A DNA stretch of 64,000 nucleotides from Lycorma delicatula (Eukaryota; Arthropoda; Insecta; Hemiptera; Fulgoridae): contig NC_134460.1 in assembly GCF_047948215.1 (NCBI RefSeq), forward strand, positions 16,427,501 through 16,491,500, in the 5' to 3' direction. Within the stretch, counting starts at the first letter, position 1, and each line of letters begins with the position of its first letter. This document shows positions 49,202 through 60,659 of this stretch, one piece after another. The notes below the pieces were generated by a model. That model searched no databases. It had not been told where the DNA came from and was given only the letters and a program-made list of their open reading frames with translations. Made by a program: the position numbers and the translations under genes.

Positions 49202-49455
49202 GACCTCAATGGATGCCATTGGTTGGTAATTATTTGCAGTTTCGTCAATTACTAAAACAGTATAAATTGACTCATCGTGTGTGGGAAAAATTAGCAAGCA
49301 AGTATGGATCATTACTTGGTTTGCGTTTAGGTTCTGATCGTCTAGTTATTGTATCTGGTTATAAAATGATCCGTGAAGTACTTAACAAAGAAGAATTTGA
49401 AGGAAGACCAGATGGATTTTTTTTTAGACTTCATGCTTTTGGTCAAAATATCTTG
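49202..49455 (+). CDS. Cytochrome P450 (clan 2), exon with N-terminal globular region
   Basis: The acceptor TTTATTTTAG precedes GA CCT CAA TGG, so the exon starts inside a Gly codon. It encodes GPQWMPLVGNYLQFRQLL, the start of the globular domain after the Pro-rich hinge, then KYGSLLGLRLGSDRLVIVSG (first beta sheet), IREVLNKEEFEGRPDGFFFR and FGQNIL. These are the first strands and helix B region of a microsomal clan-2 P450. The wording (GRPDGFFFR) is closest to insect CYP15, CYP303 and CYP305, the group that includes the juvenile-hormone epoxidase; the subfamily is not certain. The ATG at 49,213 is internal. The anchor exon lies upstream and was not found. The exon ends at TTG before GTAATA (49,456), in phase 0, which does not fit the next exon (see findings). 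Confidence 0.88.
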
Positions 49456-50387
49456 GTAATATATCTATCTATATACATTTTTTTGTTACAATTTATAATA
49501 ACTGTTTTTTTTACAATTATTTTTTTACAAATTTGTTCAATTTCAGCTCATCTACGCTATTTTAACTTCATGCTATAAAATGTCACCGACAAGATTTTAT
49601 CAGCTTTTAACTATTCTTGCATTATTTTTTTTTATATTAATAATGTTCAGTTCAGTAAGTACTCTCCGAGTCCTTACATAAGGATTGTAACACTTATGTA
49701 ATGACGCTATTGGTCTTAGCAGTCAGGTGTTTTCAAAAAATATATAAAATTGGCTTCCTCCAATCCTAAACCTCACTGAGTAATGGTTTATAAATTACAA
49801 TACTGTGGAGAATAGTAATTTCATAAAGTACATTTTTATAATTTCAGATAATTTTTATTATTATCTAATACTATCATCATTCTCTGAGCTACAGAATCAA
49901 GATTTGAATTTTTGTCCAGTTTATTCTAAATCTAATTGAAAGCACACTTACTTTTGATTTTAATTGAAATCTAATTAATGAAGTAACTTCTACTCTTGAA
50001 GCATTTGGATAAATACATTCTGACCCCGTAGGAGAAGACTGCCTTGTGACGTTGTGGTCACCACACCACTCCACCCCCTCCATTCTTAGCCTGATGGGCT
50101 TTACCAAAGGTCAACTTTTAGACCCTCTAAACCTGATAACACATCACAGTCATCAGTTTGGCTTCTGTCCACTTATGCAAATGCTTCTGCAGATATTTCC
50201 ATCAGTGTAATTACACAATTTACTATTACCTTTGTATGGCCCCTTTCAACCATGACCACCTATGATAACTTACAACCGTCAACAATCAGATTAACCAATT
50301 AACAGAAGTGTGATCCTCATGCCTTCCTCTTACACCAAAGGTTTCACACAAAAACTCTTCCCATATCTGTCGAATCATATGCCGCCT
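49456..50387. other. P450 intron 1, left part
   Basis: AT-rich, then a less AT-rich patch (about 49,990-50,387, including accccgtaggagaagactgc) with no clear motif. The patch may belong to an older repeat split by the BEL/Pao insertion, because 56,554-57,060 on the far side has a similar composition. No exon recognised. Confidence 0.5.
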
Positions 50388-50735
50388 TGGTTCAATACCT
50401 CGATTAGGTTTAATTATTCTAAATATTTTATTATTTGGTGGTTCATTCAAATAATAAGTCTTTATTTCCTTTATAATATAGATTATTTTTATTATAATCT
50501 TTGGACTTGTAATTCATATATATAACATAATTATATTAATTAATATACATTACATTCGTAACAAACACAAGTTGAGTCTTTGAAGGGTGGAACAACATTG
50601 ATTAAAAATAAAGCATTAGACAAATTCAATTAATAAGAGCAATAAAAAAGGCGAGAATTTAAAAGTCGTCCTTTAATAAAATTTAAAGTTCCTCCTTTTA
50701 ATAAAAAAGGAGCAAATGAAACCTGAGTCTTAACA
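50388..50735 (-). repeat. BEL/Pao 3' LTR (left on the map)
   Basis: Matches 56,167-56,553 through ggtttaattattctaaat, gtaacaaacacaagttgag, tttaaagttcctcctttt and gagtcttaaca. It is about 40 bp shorter than its partner because a block near 50,650 is missing. Confidence 0.87.
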
Positions 50736-51429
50736 TGCCAAAAATTACATCATATTAGTAGTTTAACATTATAAATGAAACTTAAATAACACGAATCATA
50801 TGAATTTCGCAATTATAATAAGTTACATACTTGATACAATCCATAATGTTACAATTCAACAGAATAACAAACAAGTTTAGTTATGAATAAATGAACAATA
50901 ATATAATTAAATTGTTAATACTTATGTTTAGTTGAAATGTTATTTACATTCATTTGTGATCTATTAATAGTACTCATATAAATGTATAATAAATTAATTA
51001 AAAAGCCATAATAGTATTATGAATAATAATAATCAGCATATTGCTTAAATAAATAATAATACAATTGAATATTTTAACCTATAATAGTTTGAAATTACAT
51101 TCACATTAATCTTAAATAATAAATAAATCTAGAGAACCTTAATCCTCGATCAGTAAACTATTACTGTTGTCTTATTGCACCTAATATATAAATCCAATAC
51201 ATAATCATATAATGTGTAATATAAATGTGAAATCATAATTAAATTAATACAAAATGTAAATTAGGTTAATAAATATTTAAGCATGTTAAATTATATTATA
51301 AGAATATAACTCAAATGAAATTACAAGAACAATAGTATGAAAATAATTAAATCAATAAAAAATATTACTTAATATTATTATTTAAATCAGTCATTTTAAA
51401 TTGGTAATAGACATAATTTATGCACAGGT

Positions 51430-52330
51430 CTTTTTAATCAACATTAACTACAAGTAAATCAACAACCCTTACTAGGTTGTCAGAGCCTAGGTAAACCTGG
51501 GTGATCCATGTTTCCAATACATGGGTGAAGAATTTTCATTGGTAACTAATACTAAATTTCGAACACAAAGATTGCGAGATGGAAAACGCCATTTATTGTG
51601 TTGCTGTAAATACTCCTTAGACCATCATCTCCAGATAGATTGTATAGATTTTTGGAATAATTGCCAACAGCCTGAGCAATTAATTTTAATTTATTGGTAG
51701 TTGGGTTCAGGCAGGGAAGTGAGCGGATATCCTATGAGAAAGTGTCCAGTGGATAGAGATTCTGGGTCTCTATGATCTATTGAAATAACAAAGATAGGAT
51801 GCAAATATTCCTCAAAATTAAGGATTGTTTGTACAATTACACGATGCATATGAATTTTAACGCTTTTGATTGTGCTTTTCCATAAACCACCAAGATGTGC
51901 TGAAGAGGGAGGAATAAATGAGGCTATATGTGTAGTTGTGAATGCTTGAATGTCTGATTTTAGTTTTTCTGAATTTAAAAATTGATACAAATTATAAAGT
52001 ATATTTTTGGTGCAACAGAAGTTGGAACTTTATCAGAGAAGACTTGAATGGGAATACCCCTAGTGATATAAATCTTTTAAATGTTACAGTAAATGACTGT
52101 GTAGTCATATCAGAAACTAATTCTAAATGAATAGCTTTAGTAATGAGACATATGAAAAAAGCTGTATAAGATTTACTAAGGTCTTAAACCTCTGCCTGCC
52201 ATGACAAATCATAATTGGACTGCTGTAGTCTACTATGCATGTAGAGAGAGAATGATCAGGAAGGAATAACACTGGAAGATGGTAACTGATCAAGCTGTTA
52301 CCTAGCTTTTTGCATTATATCAAACGCATA
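51430..52330 (-). pseudogene. BEL/Pao integrase region
   Basis: The clearest frame (51,691-51,990 on the - strand) reads IASFIPPSSAHLGGLWKST, then a region with HRDPESLSTGHFLIGYPLTS, the core and C-terminal blocks of BEL/Pao integrase. Further on (about 51,480-51,600), in another frame, is VRNLVLVTNENSSPMYWKHG, the C-terminal binding segment. The frames are interrupted throughout. Confidence 0.82.
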
Positions 52331-54660
52331 TCATACATTTACAAATGATAGAAGAAATAATTCTCACCAATAATTCTATTTAAAATCCAATATTTCCGAC
52401 ATAAAGAGTGATGTGTTAATTGAACACTCGATTGCAAAAGAAGCAAACGCTCAGCATTATAATCAGTTTTGTAATATTTGGATGTAAAATAAGAGGATAT
52501 TTAACATGATGATGTAATACAGAATGTTGAATCTGTCTCCTACAAGAAGTAAGCCTACATTATCCAGAAATGGATCAAGTGATATAAGTTTGCTATGACT
52601 AGATATAGTTTGATTGTTTCTAACATTATTTATTTTGTTACTAAAATGCATGTGTTGTGATTGCTGAATAAAACAATTAAAGAGTATGATCTAATTCCTT
52701 TGTAGTTAGGGAACTAATGATTCGTTCTATTTTAATTGATTTAGTATTATGAAAAAATCTTTAAAAAAAACTAAATGTGCGAATTAAAGTGTGTAATGAA
52801 GAAAATTGTTCTATGTAATCGAATACAAATGTAGTAAATACAAATGAAGTTACTAAATTTTTGCATTTTTCTATTAAACATTGAGAATTCATATTACAGT
52901 TTAATAAAGTAATATTATTTTCTGGCCAATGGAAAGAAGATTGTGAAAGACATTGAGGACCATGTCATCAAAGTGACATGTCAAGTAATTTACTTGGTGT
53001 AAAACCTTCCAATTAGATGGTTGTTCATGAATCCAATGTAGTGCTATTGTAGAATCTGTGTATATCTCATCAAACTGTATGTTTAAGTCAGTAACTACCT
53101 TACATAATAAATGACTAAGTAGTAAACAACCACAAAGTTCATGTCTTGGTAGTGTAATTTGTTTTAAGAGTGCTAATTTTGATTTAGAACAAAGTAAATT
53201 GGAAGAAGTTGTGTGGTTGGTGTATACAATTCATATATAAATGCAACAGTCACAGCCTTTTATAGAGGCATTGGAAAATCCATTTATTTGAATAGAATTA
53301 ATTCTATAATCAATGTTAGGTTTGATGGAACAATCTATTTTAATTGATTCAATCAAATCCAGCTGATTGTATAAATTGAGCCATTCTGTCAGTAACGTGT
53401 TGGGTAATATTTCATCCCAATTAATTTTAAGTTGCACAACGATTGCATAAAACATTTATGTGAGAAAGCCCTAAAGGATCAAACATACTTGCTGTAATGG
53501 ACAAAATATTTTTTTAGTGTTTTTTTTTAGGATGAGTAATTTGGAAAAGTAGCATGTCTGAAGAATTATTCAGTAATAATTTAAAAATATAAATTTTCAA
53601 TTGAATAACTTCATTTAAGTTATCTGAACCTGTTATGAGATCATCATTAAAATCATTTCAAATGGCCTTAGTGGTTTGTGGAAAATAATTCTCATTTTCA
53701 TTAACCATTTGAATTAGACATCTAGTGGCTAAATATGATGCACAAGTGGTCCCATACATAATGGTTTGTAATGCAAAGTATTTTATTTCTTAATCTGAAT
53801 TACTAGGTTTAACTAATGCCTATGATAGATTGTAGCTATGTCAAACGTAATTATGGATACTCAATCTAAGCAACGTGGAAAATAGGTCTTGTTGGATTAC
53901 AGGTTCAACCAATAAAGTATCATTAAGGGATAGGCCATTAGTAATTTTAGCTGAACCGTCAAAGACAATTCAAATTTTAGTAGTTGAATACTGGATAGTG
54001 AGGTAAATAGCACACATTCGATTTGTTAACAAATCATTGAAATTGAGTAATGACATGTGACCTAATTCTAAATATTCCTGAATGAAAGCAAAGTAGTCCT
54101 TTTAAGGTTGGCGGCATTGTTAATTAGTTTTCTATCTTAAGATAAGAATCTATTTTTAGTATTAACAAAAGAATCACCTAGTTGAATGTTACTATCTTTG
54201 CACAGTAACAACGTGACAAATTTGCGTTGATTATTTTGGTAGTGTTGGATTGAACATTTTTTTCACATGTAAAGGTTTCATTAACTGAAGAATTTTTCCC
54301 AAAATTCTTGAGTATAGTTGAGAGATTTTTATGAGTGTTACGAGCAAGAAATGATGTGACAGTATTGTTGCCTTTACGTTATCAGTAAGATGACCACTAC
54401 GTATTTGTCCTAATTTAGTTTCCTTAGGATATCTGGAATTTTGAATGAATTTCCAGGCAAGATAACACTCAAATAGAATTGAGCTCCAGTTAGTATGTCA
54501 ATGTTATTTTCTATGTTGAACTTGGGATCTGCTAGAAATATATTATGAGGAAGATTAAGATTAGAATTGTCAAATGTGGTTGACGGAAGGCTGTCTGATA
54601 TATCAGATAAAACAGCACATAGCACTTTGAATGAAAGTTCTTATATCAAGAGTGATGTAA
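52331..54660 (-). pseudogene. BEL/Pao protease and reverse transcriptase region
   Basis: Read on the - strand: a protease-end block at 54,410-54,625 (NNIDILTGAQFYLSVILPG); RT segments about 53,460-53,850, with MYGTTCASYLATRCLIQMV, NDFNDDLITGSDNLNEVI (the active-site YVDD has become FNDD) and FDPLGL; then a connection/RNase H-side segment at 53,231-53,455 (INSIQINGFSNASIKGC). The order is that of a Pao pol gene. Stops and frame changes occur roughly every 60-100 codons. Confidence 0.78.
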
Positions 54661-55864
54661 GTGTAACATTGTGTTTGAATTTAGATAATGAGTTATTTAT
54701 GCATGAAATGGGGAGATCATTTTTAATAAGTTTTAGGTCCTAATTTTCAGGTAAATTTATATGTGCAAAAATTTGCCTGGCTACCAGAATCTAATAAGAT
54801 TCTACATGAATGGTGAATCTTTTTTGAATCACCATTGAAAAAAGATTCTTACATTAATTCTTAAGATTCTTTACATTGCTAAATTTTGAATAAAAAGTGA
54901 CATTATTTCCTTTAAATTGCTTGTTATGATTCAAGATAAAGCATTTGTTAAAAGCTTTGGTTAAATTGTTATAACACTATTTTTGTTTTGTTTTCTGTTT
55001 TCACTTGGATGTTTGAAGTGAATGCATTAAAGATTGTGTGGAATTAAGAAATTCGATAGTCTTTAAAAGCTGGAAATATTTGATTTGACAACTTTTCCTT
55101 CCATAATTTTGAGGTATTGTAGTCCAATTTAGATGTTAGAAATTGGACAACAATAAATTCATATGTGTTTACATGAAGTTGCATTGCTTCAAGCAAATTC
55201 ATATACCGAGGAAATTTCATTAATAAATTTGGATAAAGTATCTATGGATTCTCTTTTTATAGAATCTGACCCTTAAAATGCACTCAGCATTATGAAATGC
55301 AATTGTATATTTGTTGTCAAATCGTGTTTTTAATAATTCTAGAGCATTAACATAATTTTCACTTGTTATTGGCAAATTTTTAATGATAATTAAGACTTCA
55401 TCCTTCAAAGAGGAATGTAAATAGTGTAATTTCTGAATATTAGATAAATCTCTATTATGTACTAAATCAATAAATATATTAAAATAGTGTTACCACTCTA
55501 ACACATTACCTCTAAATAAATGTATATTAATGGGTTGTAATTGTGTTTGTTTAAATGTATTTGAACTAAATTCTTGATTAGATGATTTTTTACTATTGTT
55601 TATTAAATGTTGCAATTTGGACTTTACAGTTCAATGGACTTTACATTGTGTACAATGCGAAGCTAAAACCTTATCAACAAATTCCAATTTAATTTCTGAT
55701 TGAATGATGTCATATTTGCTTTCCAATTCAAGAAGATTCCTTATTTTAATTTGTAAGGTAGGAATTTCTCCTTATGAAGAATCATAATTGTGAGTAAATG
55801 TGACAATCCTAGTTATAGCGGCCTTTATTAACCCTTTTTATCTAATTAATTTTTCCCTATCCAT
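54661..55864 (-). pseudogene. BEL/Pao gag region
   Basis: An ATG at 55,864 on the - strand (MDREKLIR, then TAG) begins a broken gag frame. LELESKYDIIQSEIK follows, then a segment with NIHLFRGNVLEW (about 55,500), DLSNIQKLHYLHSSLKDEVL and IIIKNLPITSENYVNALELL (55,220-55,408), the capsid-like signature of this family. A Cys/His-containing stretch lies near 54,950. The segment is degenerate beyond use. Confidence 0.78.
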
Positions 55865-56166
55865 ATTAATAGTAATAACTTAAATTATTAATATTATTAA
55901 GTAAATTAAATATGAAATGAATCAAATGATATTACATAAATGATGAGACAATGTAAATTAAATGTATTAATAAATTAAAAAAGATATTATATAAATGATA
56001 TAGATCAAATTGCTGCAAGCCCTATTAATGTAGTAATTTGTTGAACATTAAAATTCTTCAAAATTTCAGATTTTATCCATAGTTCTGGAAGACTGAAATG
56101 ATGATTCTTCAAAGTTACAAATTATATATGTCCTGGAGAACCATAAATGTTGAATAAATGCCACTT

Positions 56167-56553
56167 TGGTTTAATACCTAAGTTAGGTTTAATTATTCTA
56201 AATATTCTATTATTTGCTGGTTCATTCAAATAAATAAAAGTCTTTATTTCATTTATAATATAAATTATTTTTATTATAATCTTTGAACTTTTAATTCATA
56301 TGTATAAAACATTATATTAATTAATTATACATTTGTAACAAACACAAGTTGAGTCTTTGGAGGATGGAACAAAAGTGATTAAAAATATAGAGCATTAGAC
56401 AAATTCAATTAATAACAATAAAAAAGGTAACAATTTATAAAGAATAACAAAAAAAGTGAGAATTATAAGTAAGAAAAAGGTGAAAATTTTAATTTTAAAA
56501 TTTAAAGTTCCTCCTTTTAATAAAAAAGGAGCAAATGAAACTGAGTCTTAACA
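56167..56553 (-). repeat. BEL/Pao 5' LTR (right on the map)
   Basis: Partner of 50,388-50,735, with an additional ~40-bp block near 56,440-56,490. It should contain the element promoter, read on the - strand. Confidence 0.87.
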
Positions 56554-57273
56554 CCAACTTCAATTAGACTACGCACTCAGATCATTACTTGATGAGTGCT
56601 TAAACACTAAAAATCCTATCCTCATTCGAACAAAACAAGTTTTGATTGCAACAACAACAATTTTGTCCTGCAATTCAATTACACAGCCCTCCTGATTTAC
56701 TTAAAAATCAAAAAACAGATTCACAAATTTAATAAGCCTCTAATGAAAACATGGCCTACTTATTTCTACTTTGGTCTACTTTAGGGAACGAGGTCAGTGC
56801 CTAGACCCTCCCATATCGCAGCTCCTTCACAGGTTTCTTCACATATCTATTCTTATCCTAATAGCGAATATCTCCGCTAACTGGGACTTGATGCCAAAAT
56901 ACCTGTCTTGGCAAAGTAAGCATCCAGACAAGCCCGTAGCCACCCATATATCTATTCTATCCATACATTTTGTAACAGCATCAGACCCCTCAGTCATACT
57001 CCACAAGGCTAAGAATCTAAGGAAGCCAGTAACTACGTTCCATTGCCTTTTGGTTTTCTAATTAGATGAATACAACAAAAAATGTGGTAGTCGCTGAAAA
57101 AAACCCTTTCCTTTATAAAAAAAAAAACAGTCGCACCTACCTGTAATGTACAAATAAAACAAAAATGTTAATGAAACATTCATGTGAATACATATGAAAA
57201 CTTTTTATTGTACGAGTATAGTATGTTATTATAGTATATTAAACACCAAAAATACTTATGATGAAGTACGGTC
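56554..57273. other. P450 intron 1, segment right of the BEL/Pao element
   Basis: Less AT-rich than the surroundings. An open frame at 56,771-57,061 has no recognisable motif and probably belongs to an older, unclassified repeat. A poly-A run lies at about 57,117-57,127. Confidence 0.5.
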
Positions 57274-57484
57274 TATAAATAAATGATATATTTTAAATTA
57301 ATAATAAATAATATATATTTATCTATTTAATAATGCATACTGCTAATCATAAAGTACTAATAGAATTAAAGAAAGAATTGAAAATCATTTGGTACAAAAT
57401 CTAGACAATGTGGAGACCATAAACAAATGTTTTATTTAAATTCTCTTTGTTTAGACAATCCTGGATCTCTCTAGATGAGTGTTG
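57274..57484. repeat. Diverged ~210-bp direct repeat, member 1
   Basis: Shares tataaataaat, gaagaattgaaaatc, tttggtacaa/cttggcacaa, tttatttaaat and gtttagacaat in the same order as 58,226-58,423. The members differ by many substitutions and small indels, so the duplication is old. Confidence 0.75.
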
Positions 57485-58225
57485 CTGTACAGTAAGAATA
57501 ATTTTCAAGCCATAAGTTCTGGATATTTTCATTCAATTGTAAAATTTACTTTTTAATTAAGAATTTACAATATTTCTCAGCCTTAATTGTAGTTCCACAG
57601 GTGCATAATGTACCAGTTAAACCCTGTAATACTTTTAAAACATATTTGCCATATCATTTGTTGTCTGTATGAGTCTTGTTTGTTTAGGAACTATTAGATG
57701 TGTTCCAAATTATACTGTCATGTTTTGTTCTGCAAGTTGAATTTCACACCTGAATTTTATTTACTAATAACTATCTCTACATTCAAGCATGTTTAATCGA
57801 TACATTCTGTTCTTTGTTACTAGTAATCATCACTGAGTGAACATTGTATCCATCTCAGGCAATTTTTTTCAGTAAAATGATGGTTTGTCAATTTTTTTTT
57901 TATGCTAAAGCACGTATTATAATCTTAAAGGGTATCTGTAAAAAACATTTCATATATAACAATTTCTTCAATATTGTGAACTTCAGAAATGCCTTCATTT
58001 ACAACTGTCATTACTAGCTCCTACTTCTTGCATTTTATTTCTTAAGTGATTTAGATTGTATTTATTAATTTAAAATATTATTTTTGTGTTGTAGACTATT
58101 TGTGAATTTAAAATTTCACAAGTGTGTCAAAGGGCACAAGTTGTTTAATAATCTGTTCACTTTGTATTTTATACACATCTGGTATTTATATTTAAAAAAA
58201 AACTGCTGTATGATGCAATGTAATT
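57485..58225. other. P450 intron 1, no feature recognised
   Basis: AT-rich, between the two 210-bp repeats. Confidence 0.5.
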
Positions 58226-58423
58226 TATAAATAAATAATACAATATATTTTAAATGAACTATAAATAATATATTTATCTGTGTAAAATGTACTACTAACC
58301 GTAAACTATTAATAAGTTTGAAGGAAGAATTGAAAATCTCTTGGCACAAGATTGTGGACATAAAAAATATTTTATTTAAATTTCCTTAGTTTAGACAATT
58401 CTGTATCTTTCAAGAGAGTGTTT
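58226..58423. repeat. Diverged ~200-bp direct repeat, member 2
   Basis: Partner of 57,274-57,484, about 950 bp away. It may be a second insertion of an unnamed element or an old tandem duplication. Confidence 0.75.
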
Positions 58424-58925
58424 CATAAATGCTGATTGAACAGAAATATTCATCGAGTATTTTATTTAACTAATTGGATCTGTTTGAGCAATAAAATGAG
58501 ATCTAAGAATATTCTAGATCATAGAATATTGTAAGATCTTGCTAAGACTCAGGGAAAAGAGAATGTAGCTTTTTGTAAAAACGACACAGAAAATAAACAA
58601 AATTTTCATGTTATCTCAATGAAACAAGGGAAACATGCATAACCATAAGTAACAATGTGAAAATAATAATAAATAACAAAGGATACAAGTTTGACACACA
58701 TGCGAAACTTAAAATATATAAATAGACTATAACACATAAAAATAACATTTTAAATGAAGAACTACAATCTAACTCTAAAAGTGCTCTCAGTGGCAGTCTC
58801 TGAAGAAGCTTAACCTAGAGTAAAAACTAATTCAGACCCAGGTTAAGTTTTTCAACTTTCACATTTAGCAAAAGGTGCAGTGGAATAGATTTAAAAAGTT
58901 TCCAATCAAATTTAATTTTGTTTAG
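58424..58925. other. P450 intron 1, 3' end
   Basis: No repeat recognised. It ends in a T-rich tract, AATTTTGTTTAG, the acceptor of the next exon. Confidence 0.6.
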
Positions 58926-59077
58926 GTGTTGCATTTATTGATGGGCCTATCGGTCAAGACCAACGTCGTTTCTGTTTACAAAATTTAAAATCATTTGGAT
59001 TTGGAAGAAGTGCAATGGAACAAAGGATCATCTTAGGAACATCAGAGCTTGTTTCATGGTTGAAAATAAAATGCAAG
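58926..59077 (+). CDS. Cytochrome P450 exon, helix C region
   Basis: After TTTAG the first two bases complete a Gly codon; then come VAFIDGPIGQDQRRFCLQNL and KSFGFGRSAMEQRI, ending near SELVSWLKIKCK. The block GP..Q.QRRF is helix C, whose Arg pair contacts a heme propionate; the usual WxxxR Trp is replaced here by Ile (GPIGQDQR). FGFGRSAME is characteristic of the insect clan-2 group. The exon needs a preceding exon ending with one extra base, but the visible one ends in phase 0. The frame and the next exon (phase 0) predict the end at AAG 59,077, where the genome has ATTTGT instead of a GT donor. Without splicing the frame runs to a TAA about 40 bases further on. Confidence 0.85.
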
Positions 59078-59362
59078 ATTTGTACATTAATTCTCATATA
59101 CACAAGATTTCTTCAACATTAATATATAAATTATAAAGTAAATAATATAGGAGATATACATACTTGAATAAAAAAGTAAACTACAAACTTTAGCATCTGA
59201 TGTTTCATTATATTTGTGTAATGTCTCTTACACTTATTTATTGTCCTGGGAGTAGCCTTATTCAGAAAAATAAATATTATGTAAAGACGAATGTCAAGGC
59301 TAAAATTACTTTTAATATACTTCTATTGTGATCAGATCTAGGCAATAAATGAAAGTGGCACA
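59078..59362. other. P450 intron 2, left part
   Basis: AT-rich, no repeat or exon recognised. Confidence 0.5.
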
Positions 59363-60659
59363 TGAGGTCTGTAAATAAAGTAATGAGACTGATTCAGAAA
59401 AACTTTTTATTTACGATGGACTCTATCACCTTCGAAATAGTTCCCTTGGGAAGCGACACAACACTTCAAACAGTTTTCCCACTCTTCATAGCAGTGTTGG
59501 AACTCAGAAACTGGAATATCCTTCAGATGGTCAGTTACATATTCTTTTTATTGTTTTGTACTGTTGCAAAATGGTGTCCTTGAAGTGTTTTTTTTAAAAG
59601 TTGGGAACAGGAAAAAGTCGCAGGGACTTAAGTCAGGTGGTTAAGGTAGTTGAGGAACTACAGGAATGTTTTTCTTTGTCAAAAACTCATTAATTGAGGG
59701 TGCAGTGTGACAAGGTGTATTGTCATGATGCACCATCCAATTATCTTTTATGGCTGATCTCATGCAGGCAACTCTTTTCCATAGTCTTTCAAGAATTTCT
59801 TGGTAAACACATTAATTTTCTGTAGGCAAAAACAACTTATGGACAATGCCATTACTATCAAAGAAACAAATTAACATGGCTTGATTTTTGAATTGCTCAT
59901 TTTTTTTTTTGTTTTAGCTTTTTTGGTACGTGGTGAGTTTGGAGTATGCTACTTCTTGTTCTGACGTTTTGTTTCTGGGTTATACTCAAATATCCAAGAT
60001 TCATCACCAGTAATAACATTTTTTTAGAAAATCAGAATCGGTTTCAATTCACCCTAGAAGATCATGGCACATTTTCACCCTGTTATTTTTCTGTTCAACA
60101 GTGAGGTTTTTGGGATCAATTTTGCACAGATTTTTTTACGTCCAATTCATTTGTCAAAATTTGATGGACTGTGGTATGGTTAGATTCAATTGTTCTGCAG
60201 TCATTCAGACAGTTAGTCGCTGGTCGTACCATATCAAGTCTCTGATTCACACAACATCGTCATCTTTGACGTTAACGGTCTTCCAGAATGTGGATCATCC
60301 GCAACTGATTTCCGGCCATCTGAAAATGCTTTAAACCACCTAAAAATATGGTCTTGTGACAGAGTGTTATCTCCATATGCCCTTTTCAATTTTGAAAAAG
60401 TTTCAGTAGCATTCTCACCGTAACACAGCTTGATTGCACAACACTGCTCATAATTGGTATCACTCATTTTTATAACGTACAACAAAAACTCATTTCATGA
60501 AAAGTTTGTTTATGTCTCACGTGGCAAAAATAGACTAAAAATATTAATACCTAATATAAATCAGCTGTTCATATAACCATATATTTACTTGTAACTTTAC
60601 AGTGTTGCCACTTTGGCTGCCAAAAAAAATTAGTCTCATTACTTTATTTACAGACCTTG
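59363..60659 (-). mobile_element. Mariner element, nearly full length
   Basis: The inverted ends are perfect over 26 bp (59,365-59,390, starting aggtctgtaaataaag, and 60,632-60,657). The element is about 1.3 kb, the usual size of mariners. The right edge is followed by TA; at the left edge the expected TA is CA (59,361-59,362), most simply a mutated target duplication. It encodes a transposase on the - strand, broken by a few stops and frameshifts, and lies in P450 intron 2. The perfect ends suggest it could still be mobilised by a related transposase and is younger than the other elements here. Confidence 0.92.
59415..60467 (-). pseudogene. Mariner transposase, inactivated
   Basis: The start is ATG 60,467 (MSDTNYEQCCAIKLCYGENA), followed by the N-terminal helix-turn-helix region including HIFRWFKAFSDGRKSV and SGRPLTSK, to about 60,250, where the frame is lost. 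The catalytic part continues with VITGDESWIFEYNPETKRQ (first Asp, about 60,005), an in-frame TAG near 59,950, SPRTKK, then HHDNTPCHTAPSINEF (second Asp, 59,722-59,724) and PPDLSPCDFFLFP (third Asp, 59,617-59,619). The last two Asp codons are 35 codons apart, the DD34D spacing of true mariners. A TAA (59,641-59,643) stands where a Tyr is usual. The tail (IPVSEFQHCYEEWENCL, SQGNYFEGD) ends near 59,415. All three catalytic Asp codons survive, but the protein cannot be made whole. Confidence 0.9.

Larger units (their letters stand above)
50388..56553 (-). mobile_element. BEL/Pao LTR retrotransposon, degenerate
   Basis: Two related long terminal repeats (50,388-50,735 and 56,167-56,553) in direct orientation flank about 5.4 kb. 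On the - strand this holds gag, protease, reverse transcriptase, RNase H-side and integrase segments in BEL/Pao order. On the coding strand the LTR begins TGTTAAGACTC; the other end is TATTAAACCA. Many stops and frameshifts interrupt all domains. The LTRs differ by substitutions and a 40-bp indel, so the insertion is not recent. No 5-bp target duplication could be confirmed at the edges. It sits in antisense orientation in P450 intron 1. Confidence 0.87.

Noticed and set aside
49213..49578. 121-codon open frame read as a complete small protein
   Set aside because: The ATG is inside a P450 exon. Past 49,455 the frame runs into AT-rich intron and is not protein-like.
50310..50525. 71-codon open frame, + strand
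   Set aside because: It overlaps the BEL/Pao LTR edge in antisense; no motif.
59078..59085. U12-type AT-AC intron as an explanation for AT after P450 exon 2
   Set aside because: The sequence ATTTGT does not match the U12 donor consensus, and the intron ends in AG with a normal polypyrimidine tract.
59362..59583. 73-codon open frame on the + strand inside the mariner
   Set aside because: Antisense to the transposase C-terminus and includes the terminal repeat.
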